A DNA stretch of 64,000 nucleotides from Leadbettera azotonutricia ZAS-9 (lineage in GTDB: Bacteria; Spirochaetota; Spirochaetia; Treponematales; Breznakiellaceae), in assembly GCF_000214355.1 (NCBI RefSeq), contig NC_015577.1, positions 3,277,389 through 3,341,388 on the forward strand. The letters are read 5' to 3'. The stretch's first letter is position 1. The number at the start of each line of letters is the position of its first letter. The notes under the pieces were generated by a model that saw nothing but the letters and a program-made list of their open reading frames with translations, made no database searches and was not told the origin of the DNA. This document shows positions 53,252 through 62,364 of this stretch, piece by piece. A program made the position numbers and the translations under genes.

Positions 53252-54259
53252 GTGCCTTCTACTATTGGTATAAAAATCGCTAATGGGGAGTTCTACTCCA
53301 TTGTGGAGGAGAATTCTGCGGTAAAAAAGCGGCTGGTTCTCACTACCGTCCATGACAAACAGCGCAGCGTTCAGATCGATCTCTATAAAAGCTTCACCAA
53401 GACCATGGCCGACGCTCTCTATATAGGCAGCCTCGTGGTAGAGAATATCAAGCCAAAGTCTAAGGGCGAGCCTTCTATCGAAATGGTGATTACCTCCAAC
53501 AAAGAGGGGAACATCACTGCCGATGCCATAGATCTCGATTCCAGCGCCAATGGCGAGCACCAGTTCCTCAATGTGTCTCTCAAGTCCATGGATGAAGACG
53601 ACCGCGACATTGAGATCCCGGATTTTGAGCTTGAGCAGAACGAAGCGCCCCCCTCGGGGCTTTACGAAAAGGCCCAGGCTGCAAAAGAAGAGGAAGATCA
53701 CAAGGGCTTCCCCTGGCTCATTGTCATTTTGATCGGCCTGCTTCTGGTGGCAGTCCTTCTCTTCTTCTTGAGAGGGTACTTGCCGGGGGTTTCCAAAGCA
53801 GAATCCTCGAGTTCTTCAAGGACAACAACTCAGCAGCCTGCGGCTCCGGCACAACCGGCAGTTCCTGCCCAGCCCGCACAGACTGCGCCTCAGGAAGCCC
53901 AGCCGCCAGCCCAACCCGCACAGCCGGCCCAGCCTGCGACCCCGGCACAGCCTGCAGCCGAAGCCCCAAAACCTGTGGCCCCGCCTCCGGTGATTGAAGC
54001 CCCTGCCAAGGCCCCTGCCCCCGCAGCGGCAAAATCCAGGACAAGGCCGGTTCCGCCTGTAGCTTCCTACAAAGTGCCTACCACCATTCCCAAGAACGGC
54101 GCGCCTTACAAGATACGCTGGGGGGACACCCTTTGGGACATTGCCGAGGCATTCTACCGCAACCCCTGGCAATATCCCCGTATAGCCCGTTTCAATAATA
54201 TCCGCAACCCGGATCTTATCATTTCCGGGACTACCATACGCATTCCGCCAAGGAACTAG
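53252..54259 (+). CDS. Membrane protein with Hsp70 substrate-binding-like domain and LysM
   Basis: Residues about 1-115 look like the beta substrate-binding domain of DnaK/Hsp70 (STIGIKIANGEFYSIVEENS, KKRLVLTTVHDKQRSVQI, SLVVENIKPKSKGEPSIEM, ITSNKEGNITADAIDLDSS). A single helix (about 153-174, FPWLIVILIGLLLVAVLLFF) follows, then an Ala/Pro/Gln-rich linker, and a LysM domain at the end (YKIRWGDTLWDIAEAFYRNP). So the chaperone-like part should be cytoplasmic and LysM periplasmic, binding peptidoglycan. GTG 53252 was chosen: AAGGAG stands 6 nt before it and it starts exactly at the domain; an earlier TTG at 53213 has no site. Confidence 0.75.
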   Translation: MPSTIGIKIANGEFYSIVEENSAVKKRLVLTTVHDKQRSVQIDLYKSFTKTMADALYIGSLVVENIKPKSKGEPSIEMVITSNKEGNITADAIDLDSSANGEHQFLNVSLKSMDEDDRDIEIPDFELEQNEAPPSGLYEKAQAAKEEEDHKGFPWLIVILIGLLLVAVLLFFLRGYLPGVSKAESSSSSRTTTQQPAAPAQPAVPAQPAQTAPQEAQPPAQPAQPAQPATPAQPAAEAPKPVAPPPVIEAPAKAPAPAAAKSRTRPVPPVASYKVPTTIPKNGAPYKIRWGDTLWDIAEAFYRNPWQYPRIARFNNIRNPDLIISGTTIRIPPRN

Positions 54260-54266
54260 GCAGGGC

Positions 54267-56477
54267 ATAATCAGGGGCCGGGCCGCGTTATTTTTCGCTT
54301 TCCTTTTTCTGCTGAATTTTTCCTCTTGCGGGGCAGCCCAGGAGATTCTGGGCCTTCCCCAAAAAGAGGCAGCCGAAAGGCTTAAAAAGGGAGATATAGG
54401 CTTTATACTGGAAGCCAAACTACCCGACAGGTTTTCCGCAGCCCTTGCCCAATTAAGAACCCTTGCCCGCATTCATCCCCAAGCGCCATTCTATGCGGGG
54501 CTTTTGGCAAAAGATACAGACAGGGCAAACCTTCTCTTTGTCTTGTCCCTGGGAAGCGCTTCCCGGTTGGTGCGTGCTGAAGCATCCGGGGAATTGATGC
54601 TGCCGGTTCTGGAGAACGATCCTGCCTTTGCCGGCGAAATACTCAAGCTCATCAATGCAAAGAAAACCACAGAATTCGACAGCCTCAAGGCCGCCTGCTA
54701 TTACAGGCTTGGGCGTTTCCCGGATTTGGCTAATTTGAAAAATAGCACAGGGGGCGCTGATAAAATACTTGCCCTCCTGGGCCGTCTTAAAACTTCGAAA
54801 AAAGGGGATAGCGATCTGCGCCGGGAGCTGGCGGATTTTTTCTTTACAAACCCTGTGGATGCTGTTTGGCAATGGGCTTTGGACGAGTTGGAGCAGCAGG
54901 ATGGCGATTGCCTGAGCCCTGCTGAAACCGAGGCCCTTGCAGGGAGGAAAGCAGTCATCCGCCTGGATTATAGACAGGGTGTGCTCCATTTCCGCACAGT
55001 TCTTGAAACCGGGAGCGGGCTTTTTCTCCGCTATCCTGAACTCATCACAGACATAGGCAGATCCTTCCAGTATACCCTTCCCGCCCGCGAAGAAGGCGCC
55101 AGGCTCTTTCGCCAGTGGGATGAATTCCTGGAAAACGCTCCCCTCCCCCTTACGAAAGATGAAGGCCAAAATCTCCGCTACCGTCTACTTTATTACGCCG
55201 GGAGAATAGCCCGCCAGCGGGAACAGTACAGGGAATCGGGCGAATACTTTGCCAGGGCTTTGGATCTTGCCCCTGACCATCTCCAATCAGACGCTTGCAT
55301 CTGGTATATGCTGATGAACGCACTCTCGGCCCAAAGCAGCAATGCTGCAAAATTAGTCATGGAAACCATGCCGCGCTGGAATTCTGCGCCGTATTTTGCG
55401 GATGCAATGGATCGTTTGTCACAGCAGCTTGTAAGCCAAAGGCAGTGGGCAACCCTGCTGGAGCTTTACAACACCATGAAGGGGGAAAGGGCCCACGGGG
55501 CTATCCTTGCCCAATATGCATGGATACTCGGCAGGGCGGTTCAGGAAGGCTATCTCAAAGAAACCGAAGCCGGCGATGCGGATGCTTTTTTCAGGACAGC
55601 CTTTGAAGAGGGGAATGCTTCTATCTATTACCGTGTCCTGGCTGCTTCCAGGCTGGGGGCCAGGTTCATCCCAACCGGCGAAAGCGCCATAGGGCAGGCG
55701 GAATCCAAAAACAGAGGGACTGAAAAAATCAACCCTGAACTGGAATTCCTCCTGGGCTTTTTTGAATTTGGCGGAGGGAAATTAATTTCACCCTATATCA
55801 GGAAGTTCGAAAAGAACCTTGGATATCCCGAACTCCGCATCCTTGCAAAAGCTTTGGCAGAAGCAGACCGGCTTGACGAATCCATCAGCCTTGTGTCCCG
55901 TTATATGGCAAGGGAAGATTATAAAATCAGCCATGCGGATCTGGAGCTCTTTTATCCCCGGCATTTTCTGGAGCTCATCGAAAAGAATGCCCGGGATGCC
56001 GGGTTGGAGCCTGAACTCCTCTTTGGCCTGGTACGTACCGAAAGCTCCTTCATGCCCCAGGCGGTCTCCCGTTCCGGGGCTGTGGGCCTTACCCAGCTCA
56101 TGGAGCCCACAGCTATGGATATGGCCGGACGCATTGCCCGGCGGGGCGGGCCGGATTACCGCGCCGAAGGCACGATTGACCTCAAGGACCCCGAGGCAAA
56201 TGTGCATATAGGCACTTTTTATCTTAATTACCTCATCGATCAGATGGGCAGCCCCATGATGGCTCTTCTGGCTTATAACGGAGGCATGGGCCGTCTCAGG
56301 CGCTGGAGGGCCGGGGATCGCCAAACAGGGAATTTGCCTGAGGATGCCTTCCTTGAATCCATTGAATATACTGAAACCAGGGAATACGGCAGGCGAGTGC
56401 TGGGGGCCGCCGCAGTTTATGGCTTTCTCTACTATAATAAGAGCATGGAAGCGGTGGTAGCCGATATCTACCGTTAA
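54267..56477 (+). CDS. Lytic transglycosylase lipoprotein (SLT domain), non-standard start
   Basis: The C-terminal 150 residues are an SLT domain with catalytic Glu in GLVRTESSFMPQA, GAVGLTQLM and LAYNGGMGRL; the middle is a helical superhelix with TPR-like repeats as in Slt70. The open frame extends upstream of the first in-frame TTG (54504) to a TAG at 54183. It encodes a perfect lipoprotein signal (ALFFAFLFLLNFSSC, Cys 21) when read from about ATA 54267. No ATG, GTG or TTG exists in this frame before 54504, so the start is set at ATA/ATC 54267-54270 as the best guess. A start codon mutation or sequencing error is also possible. Confidence 0.75.
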   Translation: MIRGRAALFFAFLFLLNFSSCGAAQEILGLPQKEAAERLKKGDIGFILEAKLPDRFSAALAQLRTLARIHPQAPFYAGLLAKDTDRANLLFVLSLGSASRLVRAEASGELMLPVLENDPAFAGEILKLINAKKTTEFDSLKAACYYRLGRFPDLANLKNSTGGADKILALLGRLKTSKKGDSDLRRELADFFFTNPVDAVWQWALDELEQQDGDCLSPAETEALAGRKAVIRLDYRQGVLHFRTVLETGSGLFLRYPELITDIGRSFQYTLPAREEGARLFRQWDEFLENAPLPLTKDEGQNLRYRLLYYAGRIARQREQYRESGEYFARALDLAPDHLQSDACIWYMLMNALSAQSSNAAKLVMETMPRWNSAPYFADAMDRLSQQLVSQRQWATLLELYNTMKGERAHGAILAQYAWILGRAVQEGYLKETEAGDADAFFRTAFEEGNASIYYRVLAASRLGARFIPTGESAIGQAESKNRGTEKINPELEFLLGFFEFGGGKLISPYIRKFEKNLGYPELRILAKALAEADRLDESISLVSRYMAREDYKISHADLELFYPRHFLELIEKNARDAGLEPELLFGLVRTESSFMPQAVSRSGAVGLTQLMEPTAMDMAGRIARRGGPDYRAEGTIDLKDPEANVHIGTFYLNYLIDQMGSPMMALLAYNGGMGRLRRWRAGDRQTGNLPEDAFLESIEYTETREYGRRVLGAAAVYGFLYYNKSMEAVVADIYR

Positions 56478-56518
56478 ACGCTCTTTCTCCAAAGCCCTTT
56501 TTATGCTAAACTACTATC

Positions 56519-56893
56519 ATGATTAGAACTTTAACAGAAGACGAATGCCAGTACGCTATCAATAATGGTGATTTTGCAGAAAGCCTGCTAAAAGGAAAAG
56601 CAGCTATCCTCATTTTAACCCAAAGCTGGTGCCCCCAATGGATCGCTGTAAAAGCATACCTCAAAGAAGCTGAAAAACAAGCGGCGGAAAGACTCGGAAC
56701 AGCTATTAATATCTATACTGTTGAATACGATATTGCCGAGTGGCACCGCCTTGCCCACGAAGATTTTATGACATTCAAAGAAGATACTTTCAACAATCGT
56801 GAAATTCCGTATATGCGCTATTACAAAGATGGCGTTTTTTCAAGCGATAGCAATTACCTTTCACTGGATGGGTTTTTAAACAGATTACAGTAG
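56519..56893 (+). CDS. Thioredoxin-fold protein with one active-site Cys
   Basis: The 124-residue protein has a thioredoxin-like order: a strand (AAILILTQS), SWCPQWIAVKAYLKEAE in the place of the CxxC helix, a strand (NIYTVEYD) and a cis-Pro-like EIPYMRYYKDG. The motif has Cys-Pro-Gln-Trp rather than Cys-x-x-Cys, so it cannot form the usual disulfide and would work as a monothiol protein or be structural. It stands alone, 41 nt after the transglycosylase stop. Confidence 0.7.
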   Translation: MIRTLTEDECQYAINNGDFAESLLKGKAAILILTQSWCPQWIAVKAYLKEAEKQAAERLGTAINIYTVEYDIAEWHRLAHEDFMTFKEDTFNNREIPYMRYYKDGVFSSDSNYLSLDGFLNRLQ

Positions 56894-56898
56894 AACCA

Positions 56899-57024
56899 AT
56901 GACTGAGACATCTGCTAACTTTCAATCCGAATCGAACATCAAGGGGCGGGGTATTAACCCTCTCGCCACGAATAAAACCGCAAAGGGATACGAAGAAGAG
57001 CCCGCTTGCGGGGGAGAGAATTAA
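56899..57024 (+). CDS. Small open frame in a repeat-like region, doubtful
   Basis: A 41-codon frame (MTETSANFQSESNIKGRG...) fills part of the 237-bp gap before ftsK. The DNA resembles the end of the dispersed repeat (GGGTATTAACCCTCTCGCCACGAATAAA) and contains a CCCGC/GCGGG stem. It may not be a gene. Confidence 0.15.
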   Translation: MTETSANFQSESNIKGRGINPLATNKTAKGYEEEPACGGEN

Positions 57025-57130
57025 TTATATAGAAGAAACTTGTTCATGTACTGTATTCGGCAAATTGTCCGCTCTGCCCTAAAATTCACAAAACAGGCAA
57101 CTTCTTTCAAGTTTCTCCGACAATTAATAT

Positions 57131-59341
57131 ATGATGCACCGTATTCTGCCCAATATGCCTAAAATCCGCCTCACCGCTGTTGCCTGCTCTTTAGGGATGG
57201 GAATCATAGGCGTATTCCTGGGTTTTTCCATAATTTCGGCCCTTTTCGATCTGGGGGGCGCCCTTTCTGCCCCAGGCTATTTCTTTGTCCGTTCCTACGG
57301 GGTACTGGCTTTTATCATCCCTGCTTACCTCATATATGCAGCCTTTCTCCTGATAGATCCCCGTTACAGGCCCGATCGCATCTTTCTCCTTACCAGCGTC
57401 ATTGTCCCCTTCCTTACCCTTGCCCTGGGTTTCTACTGGGTCCGCAATTTTGACGCCATTGCGGTGGGCGCCAATTTTTTTGCCAAAGCCGGAAAAACAG
57501 GCATCTCCTTTATCATCGTGATTGTCACCGTGCTGGAGGGCCTTCTCATCGCCCTGCTCCGCTCCTTCCTCTTTTTTCAATCCCCAATAAGGCGGAGGCC
57601 CTTTACCGCTTCGAGGCCAAAACCGAAAACAATATTGCTTCCCCTGCCTGAACAAAGCGAGGTTGACGATCTCCGGGAAGCGGAAGAAATAATTGACAGT
57701 TTAATTGACGATATCAATGAAGTTATCGATGAAGAAGAGCCTTCCATTCCTGCAGCAGAAGACATTGACAGTGATACTGTTGAACCTGACACTATTACTG
57801 CTAATATGGATGATGAAGATCCCGATGTTGCGCATGCCCTGGCAGAAGCCGAAGAAGCAGCTGTAAAACATAGCCCTGCCGCCCCCTCGACATCTGCTGC
57901 GCCCAAGCGGAAACGGCACGGCCCCTACTCAGTACCTGTGGAGGGTATACTCAACCAGTACCCTGACGGCGAATACTGGATCATTGACGATGCTACAAGA
58001 AGCGCCGCAGTAACCCTCAAAGAAACCCTTAAGGAATTCAACATACAGGCGGAAGTAACGGGGATAAAAAAAGGCCCCGTTATTACTATGTTCGAGATAC
58101 TTCCCGCGCCCGGAGTAAAGCTTTCTAAAATTGTAAACCTCCAGGACAACATTGCCCTGCGCCTTGCCGCTTCTTCGGTGCGTATTGTCGCACCCATACC
58201 AGGCAAACATGCGGTGGGCATAGAAGTACCTAATGCCAAACGCAACATTGTTTCATTCAGGGAAATTATCGAAGGGGACCTCAACCGGGAGGGGAAAAAA
58301 CTTGAAATCCCCATGGTGCTTGGCAAGGACATCACCGGCGATGCTATCACTGTAGACCTCATTGCCATGCCTCACCTCCTCATAGCAGGGGCCACCGGCG
58401 CAGGGAAGTCAGTCTGCGTCAATTCCATGATACTTTCCATACTTTACCAGATGACGCCAGCCGAATGCAGGCTCATACTCATCGATCCTAAGAGGGTGGA
58501 ACTCAAGCTCTACAACGATATTCCCCATCTCCTCACACCGGTAATTACCGAACCGAAACGGGCTTTCCAGGCCCTGCAGTACTGCATTTTCGAAATGGAA
58601 CGCCGTTACGCGTGTCTTGACTCCATGGGGGTCAGGGATATCAGAAGCTACAACAAACGGATCAAAGAAAGGGAAATGGCTGCCGAATACATGCCCTACT
58701 TTGTGGTAGTCATCGATGAATTTGCGGATCTCATGGCGACAACAGGGAAGGAGCTTGAATCCACTGTCGCGCGCCTTGCCGCCATGAGCCGCGCCGTGGG
58801 CATACATTTAGTGCTGGCAACCCAAAGACCTTCCATCGATGTAATTACCGGCCTTATAAAAGCCAACATACCCAGCCGTATTGCTTTCATGGTTGCCAGC
58901 AAGATGGACAGCCGCATCATTATAGACATGGTAGGCGCGGAAAAACTTTTGGGAAAGGGCGACATGCTCTATGCCGGCGCTGTCGATCCCTTCCCGATCC
59001 GCTTGCAGGGCGCCTTCATCTCCGAAGAAGAAGTGGAACGGGTAGTGGACTTTGTAAAGACCCTCGGCGAGCCTGATTATATCGACGATGAAATTTTCTA
59101 CGATGATGATGAAGAAGACGCCTCCCCTTCCCTTTTCTCGGAAGGCGACGACCCCCTCTATGATAAAGCCCTTGAAATTGTGATGGCCCAGGGCCGGGCA
59201 AGCGCAAGCTATATACAGCGCCGCTTAAAAATCGGCTATAACCGCGCTGCCCGCCTGGTTGAAGAAATGGAGCACCAGGGGGTTGTAGGGCCTGCCCAGG
59301 GTTCCAAGCCGAGAGAATTGCTGCGGGGATATGAACGATAA
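57131..59341 (+). CDS. ftsK: DNA translocase FtsK/SpoIIIE
   Basis: Membrane-anchored ATPase that moves chromosome ends through the division septum. The 736-residue protein has four helices in the first 160 residues, an acidic linker (about 175-255), the motor with GATGAGKSV (near 420), IVDEFADLM (Walker B, near 525) and LATQRPSIDVITG, and a C-terminal winged-helix gamma domain (YDKALEIVMAQGRASASYIQRR) that reads orientation sequences. The start is either ATG at 57131 or ATG 57134; a later ATG at 57155 is possible. Confidence 0.94.
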   Translation: MMHRILPNMPKIRLTAVACSLGMGIIGVFLGFSIISALFDLGGALSAPGYFFVRSYGVLAFIIPAYLIYAAFLLIDPRYRPDRIFLLTSVIVPFLTLALGFYWVRNFDAIAVGANFFAKAGKTGISFIIVIVTVLEGLLIALLRSFLFFQSPIRRRPFTASRPKPKTILLPLPEQSEVDDLREAEEIIDSLIDDINEVIDEEEPSIPAAEDIDSDTVEPDTITANMDDEDPDVAHALAEAEEAAVKHSPAAPSTSAAPKRKRHGPYSVPVEGILNQYPDGEYWIIDDATRSAAVTLKETLKEFNIQAEVTGIKKGPVITMFEILPAPGVKLSKIVNLQDNIALRLAASSVRIVAPIPGKHAVGIEVPNAKRNIVSFREIIEGDLNREGKKLEIPMVLGKDITGDAITVDLIAMPHLLIAGATGAGKSVCVNSMILSILYQMTPAECRLILIDPKRVELKLYNDIPHLLTPVITEPKRAFQALQYCIFEMERRYACLDSMGVRDIRSYNKRIKEREMAAEYMPYFVVVIDEFADLMATTGKELESTVARLAAMSRAVGIHLVLATQRPSIDVITGLIKANIPSRIAFMVASKMDSRIIIDMVGAEKLLGKGDMLYAGAVDPFPIRLQGAFISEEEVERVVDFVKTLGEPDYIDDEIFYDDDEEDASPSLFSEGDDPLYDKALEIVMAQGRASASYIQRRLKIGYNRAARLVEEMEHQGVVGPAQGSKPRELLRGYER

Positions 59342-59358
59342 GCAGCAAACCTTAAAGA

Positions 59359-60894
59359 TTATGATTTCCCGGACATGACCACCTTGTTCCTGCCTGAGTT
59401 CTTTGCGCGGTAGAGGGCCTCGTCGGCTTTTTTAATCGCGCTCTCGGGGGTATCGCTTTCTATGCACGGGGCAAAACCTATGCTGCAGGTAACTTTTATA
59501 TCCGAACCGTCATAGGGTATGGCGCTCTCGGATATATTGTTCCTGATGCGCTCAAGAAGCTGCCTGGCCCCTGCTGAATCTGTACCCGTGAGGAACAAGG
59601 CGAATTCTTCGCCCCCGTAGCGGCCCACAAGATCGTAGGATCTGCAGGTTTGCCTTATAATGCCGGCGAATATCTTCAGAACCAGATCCCCCGCCTCATG
59701 GCCTCTGGCGTCATTCACGTTTTTAAAAAAATCAAGATCTATCATCACCGCATACACAGACTCGGAAAGCCTGCGGGATCTTTCCATGGTCATGGATGCA
59801 AGCTCGAAGAAATGCTTCCTGTTGTAAAGGCCTGTAAGGGCATCGGTATAGGCGGCGTTTTCAAGTTCCTTCATAAATTCGACTGCATCGCTGGTATTGC
59901 GAATCAAAATGATCTTTGCCCTAAGATCCCTGGTGTTTGAAAGCACAGGGCTCACGCTGGCCCTGAAATATCTTGTACCTTCCCCTATAAGCGAAAAATC
60001 CGTCGATCCCATTTCGATGCTCTTCAATTCCTCGGGCCATTGGGGCAGGGAAAAAATGGACTCCCCTTTGGACAGCTTTGCAATATCAGGAAAAATCTCG
60101 GCTGCAGGGGCATTGGAGGAGAGATAATTGTTATCCCTATCAAGAAGAATAAAACCTTCGTAAATATGATCCATGGCGGTGATGGTCGCATTCGGGATAA
60201 TTTCAAAAATATTAAAGCGCATAATCCCCAGGCAGCAGCAAAAATTCATGAGCGCCACTGAATGGGGCGTAAAATAAATATGCTGGGTATTAATGCCAGT
60301 AACATTGGTAATGAAATAAACAAGTTCTGCCACCATGGGGATAGCGACGCATATCAGGATTATCACGAGGTGGGTGCGGTATTTATTCTTCCGCTTTCCA
60401 AGCTGAAAAATAATAAGGCATACCGCCAGGAGAAAGCAAAATGTAGTGAATATGGTTATCACGACAAAAACAGGCCCTGCGTTGTACCTCAGGTAATGAA
60501 TGCTGTCCGCATCAAACCAATAATCCCTATAAATCAGGTGATGGATACTGGTAGTCCACATAACAAGGGTAAAAAAACCAGCCAAAAGGAGCAGCGGCAA
60601 CCTGACAAGGAAGGGAGGCAGCTTGACCTCGCAGAAACCGGCGATAAAGAAGAATGCAAAGACCGGCACAAAACAAGCGCCCAGATACAGAACCTTAACG
60701 GCTGTAAAGGCTTCCCCTGCATTGCTGGAAGTAAGCTCCAGAAGGTGGCCCAGGAGAAAGATGATGATGGCAGTCTGGAGGAGGAGGAACTCGTTTTTAT
60801 CCCCGCTCTGGCGCCTGAACAAAACGTAAATTCCGATGAAAAAGGACATAGCCAGGGCCACACAGACAATAGCGACTAAAATTACATTGACCAT
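59359..60894 (-). CDS. Membrane diguanylate cyclase with 7TM sensor, PAS and GGDEF
   Basis: The 511-residue protein has seven or eight helices (to about 215), a short PAS-like domain (FEIIPNATITAMDHIYEGFIL to ATRYF...), and a GGDEF domain. The active-site motif is GGEEF in VGRYGGEEFALFL, and the inhibitory I-site is present as RSYD five residues before it. It makes cyclic di-GMP from GTP and is likely feedback-inhibited. It has its own promoter and is convergent with ftsK. Confidence 0.9.
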   Translation of the reverse strand: MVNVILVAIVCVALAMSFFIGIYVLFRRQSGDKNEFLLLQTAIIIFLLGHLLELTSSNAGEAFTAVKVLYLGACFVPVFAFFFIAGFCEVKLPPFLVRLPLLLLAGFFTLVMWTTSIHHLIYRDYWFDADSIHYLRYNAGPVFVVITIFTTFCFLLAVCLIIFQLGKRKNKYRTHLVIILICVAIPMVAELVYFITNVTGINTQHIYFTPHSVALMNFCCCLGIMRFNIFEIIPNATITAMDHIYEGFILLDRDNNYLSSNAPAAEIFPDIAKLSKGESIFSLPQWPEELKSIEMGSTDFSLIGEGTRYFRASVSPVLSNTRDLRAKIILIRNTSDAVEFMKELENAAYTDALTGLYNRKHFFELASMTMERSRRLSESVYAVMIDLDFFKNVNDARGHEAGDLVLKIFAGIIRQTCRSYDLVGRYGGEEFALFLTGTDSAGARQLLERIRNNISESAIPYDGSDIKVTCSIGFAPCIESDTPESAIKKADEALYRAKNSGRNKVVMSGKS

Positions 60895-60914
60895 CCTAAT
60901 GCCCTTTTTTTTAT

Positions 60915-60944
60915 ATTCTATCCCATTAATAGCAAATTCGTCAA
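60915..60944 (-). promoter_or_regulatory. Predicted promoter of the diguanylate cyclase gene
   Basis: TTGACG (60939-60944), 18 nt, TAGAAT (60915-60920), 20 nt before the ATG, which has AAGGG 7 nt upstream. Confidence 0.55.
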
Positions 60945-60987
60945 CTTCATGGCGTATAGCCCCAGGATGGGCTTAATTATTGCGGTA

Positions 60988-61015
60988 TTGCTATTTCTAT
61001 TCAAAGTGCTATAGT
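60988..61015 (+). promoter_or_regulatory. Promoter of the RsbRD-like gene, near-leaderless
   Basis: TTGCTA (60988-60993), 16 nt, TATAGT (61010-61015) preceded by TGC (extended -10), and only 5 nt to ATG 61021. No ribosome-binding site is seen. It may also transcribe the atp operon. Confidence 0.5.
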
Positions 61016-61020
61016 TTCTT

Positions 61021-61536
61021 ATGGTCGATCATGTATTAATAGATGCTTTGACCCTGGAATCCCGGGATTTTGCCGCCAAATGGAAGGATGCGATTCGCAA
61101 GGCGCCTCAGCTTAAGCGTTACAATGCCCTGGACGACAGCCGGCTTATTGACGAGGGGGCGGGTATCTTCCCTCTTTTAAGCCGCACCCTTGACCGGGGG
61201 TTCGACAGATCCCTTATGGGTGAATTCTTCGTCAAAATGGGCAAGGACCGAATGGCGGAATCCTTTCCGGTTTCGGAAGTTATCTATTCAATAGACCTGG
61301 CACAGAAAATCTTTATCGAATATGTGATGACCGAATTTGCCCCCGAGAACCCGGTACGCATGTACTCGTCCATGGGGATACTTACCCAGGCTGCTGAATT
61401 TTTCCTTCTGGGCTGTTTTTACCTGACCAAGGGTTTCCTCGAGGCGACCTATACCCAGATGAACTCCAAGGATTCAGTTTCCGAGGAACTCTTGAAGAAA
61501 TATTTCAGGGATGATTTTTTCTTCAAAATAAGATAG
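61021..61536 (+). CDS. RsbRD N-terminal-domain-like (globin-fold) protein
   Basis: The 171-residue helical protein resembles the non-haem globin N-terminal domain of RsbR/RsbRD stressosome proteins: RTLDRGFDRSLMGEFFVKMGK, VIYSIDLAQKIFIEYVM and MGILTQAAEFFLLGCFYLTKGFLEATY. It has no STAS domain. It precedes atpB by 25 nt and likely lies in its transcript. The role is unknown; it could sense a signal for a partner kinase or cyclase. Confidence 0.6.
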   Translation: MVDHVLIDALTLESRDFAAKWKDAIRKAPQLKRYNALDDSRLIDEGAGIFPLLSRTLDRGFDRSLMGEFFVKMGKDRMAESFPVSEVIYSIDLAQKIFIEYVMTEFAPENPVRMYSSMGILTQAAEFFLLGCFYLTKGFLEATYTQMNSKDSVSEELLKKYFRDDFFFKIR

Positions 61537-61561
61537 ATTTTGAAAAAGGGGTCTTACGCGG

Positions 61562-62323
61562 ATGGACATAAAGGAGTCGCTTGAGGAGTTTAAGGTAATT
61601 TTCTCCATACCCTTTCCCGAAGGCTTTTCCATAAAGTTTTTGGGCCAGGAGATCCATTCCTTCGACATCACCGAAACCATTCTCGTTTCATGGGTGATAA
61701 TAGCGATTCTCATCATTGGCTCCCTCCTCCTTACACGGAAGCTCAAAGAAGTGCCCAGGGGCGCCCAAGTTTTTCTAGAATGGGCCATTGAATTCTGCAA
61801 TTCTTTTTCCAGGGAGCATTTCGGGCACAAGGCCAAAACATACGGTCCTTATATAGGCACGGTTTTTCTCTTCCTCCTTTTTGCGAACATTATTCCGGCT
61901 ATTTCCCCTATGTCAATTTCGATAATAGGGGCGGAACCGCCCTTCGTCATAAAACCACCAACCCGGGACATCAACCTCACGGCGGCTTTAGCCATCATGT
62001 CCATACTCCTGGTTTTCTTCGGCGGGCTTAAAGCAAGGGGGCCCATAGGCTGGCTTAAGAACCTGCTTAACCCCGTGCCCATGATGCTGCCCTTTAATCT
62101 CCTGGAATACATTATAAGGCCCTTGTCCCTCTGCCTCCGGCTTTTTGGGAATATACTGGGCGGTTTTATTATCATGCTTCTTGTGGAAAAGGCTTTACCC
62201 ATTCCGGCCATAGTGCCGGCAGTGCTTTCGGTTTACTTTGATTTTTTTGACGGCCTCATACAGGCTGTGGTCTTTACCTTCCTTACGACCCTCTTTGTGG
62301 CTGAAGCGGTAGAGACGGAATAG
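61562..62323 (+). CDS. atpB: F-type ATP synthase subunit a
   Basis: Membrane subunit that forms the ion half-channels. The 253-residue protein has five or six helices and the essential Arg in SLCLRLFGNILGG (about residue 200). It has an N-terminal amphipathic region before helix 1, as usual. It opens the atpBEFHA cluster. Confidence 0.93.
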   Translation: MDIKESLEEFKVIFSIPFPEGFSIKFLGQEIHSFDITETILVSWVIIAILIIGSLLLTRKLKEVPRGAQVFLEWAIEFCNSFSREHFGHKAKTYGPYIGTVFLFLLFANIIPAISPMSISIIGAEPPFVIKPPTRDINLTAALAIMSILLVFFGGLKARGPIGWLKNLLNPVPMMLPFNLLEYIIRPLSLCLRLFGNILGGFIIMLLVEKALPIPAIVPAVLSVYFDFFDGLIQAVVFTFLTTLFVAEAVETE

Positions 62324-62364
62324 GGAATACGCCCCCTGGGGCTATATATAAGGAGAGTACTATA

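Noticed and set aside
60262-60879. A plus-strand frame of 205 codons opposite the diguanylate cyclase gene
   Set aside because: Its translation is compositionally odd with no motif, whereas the minus frame has helices, PAS and GGEEF.
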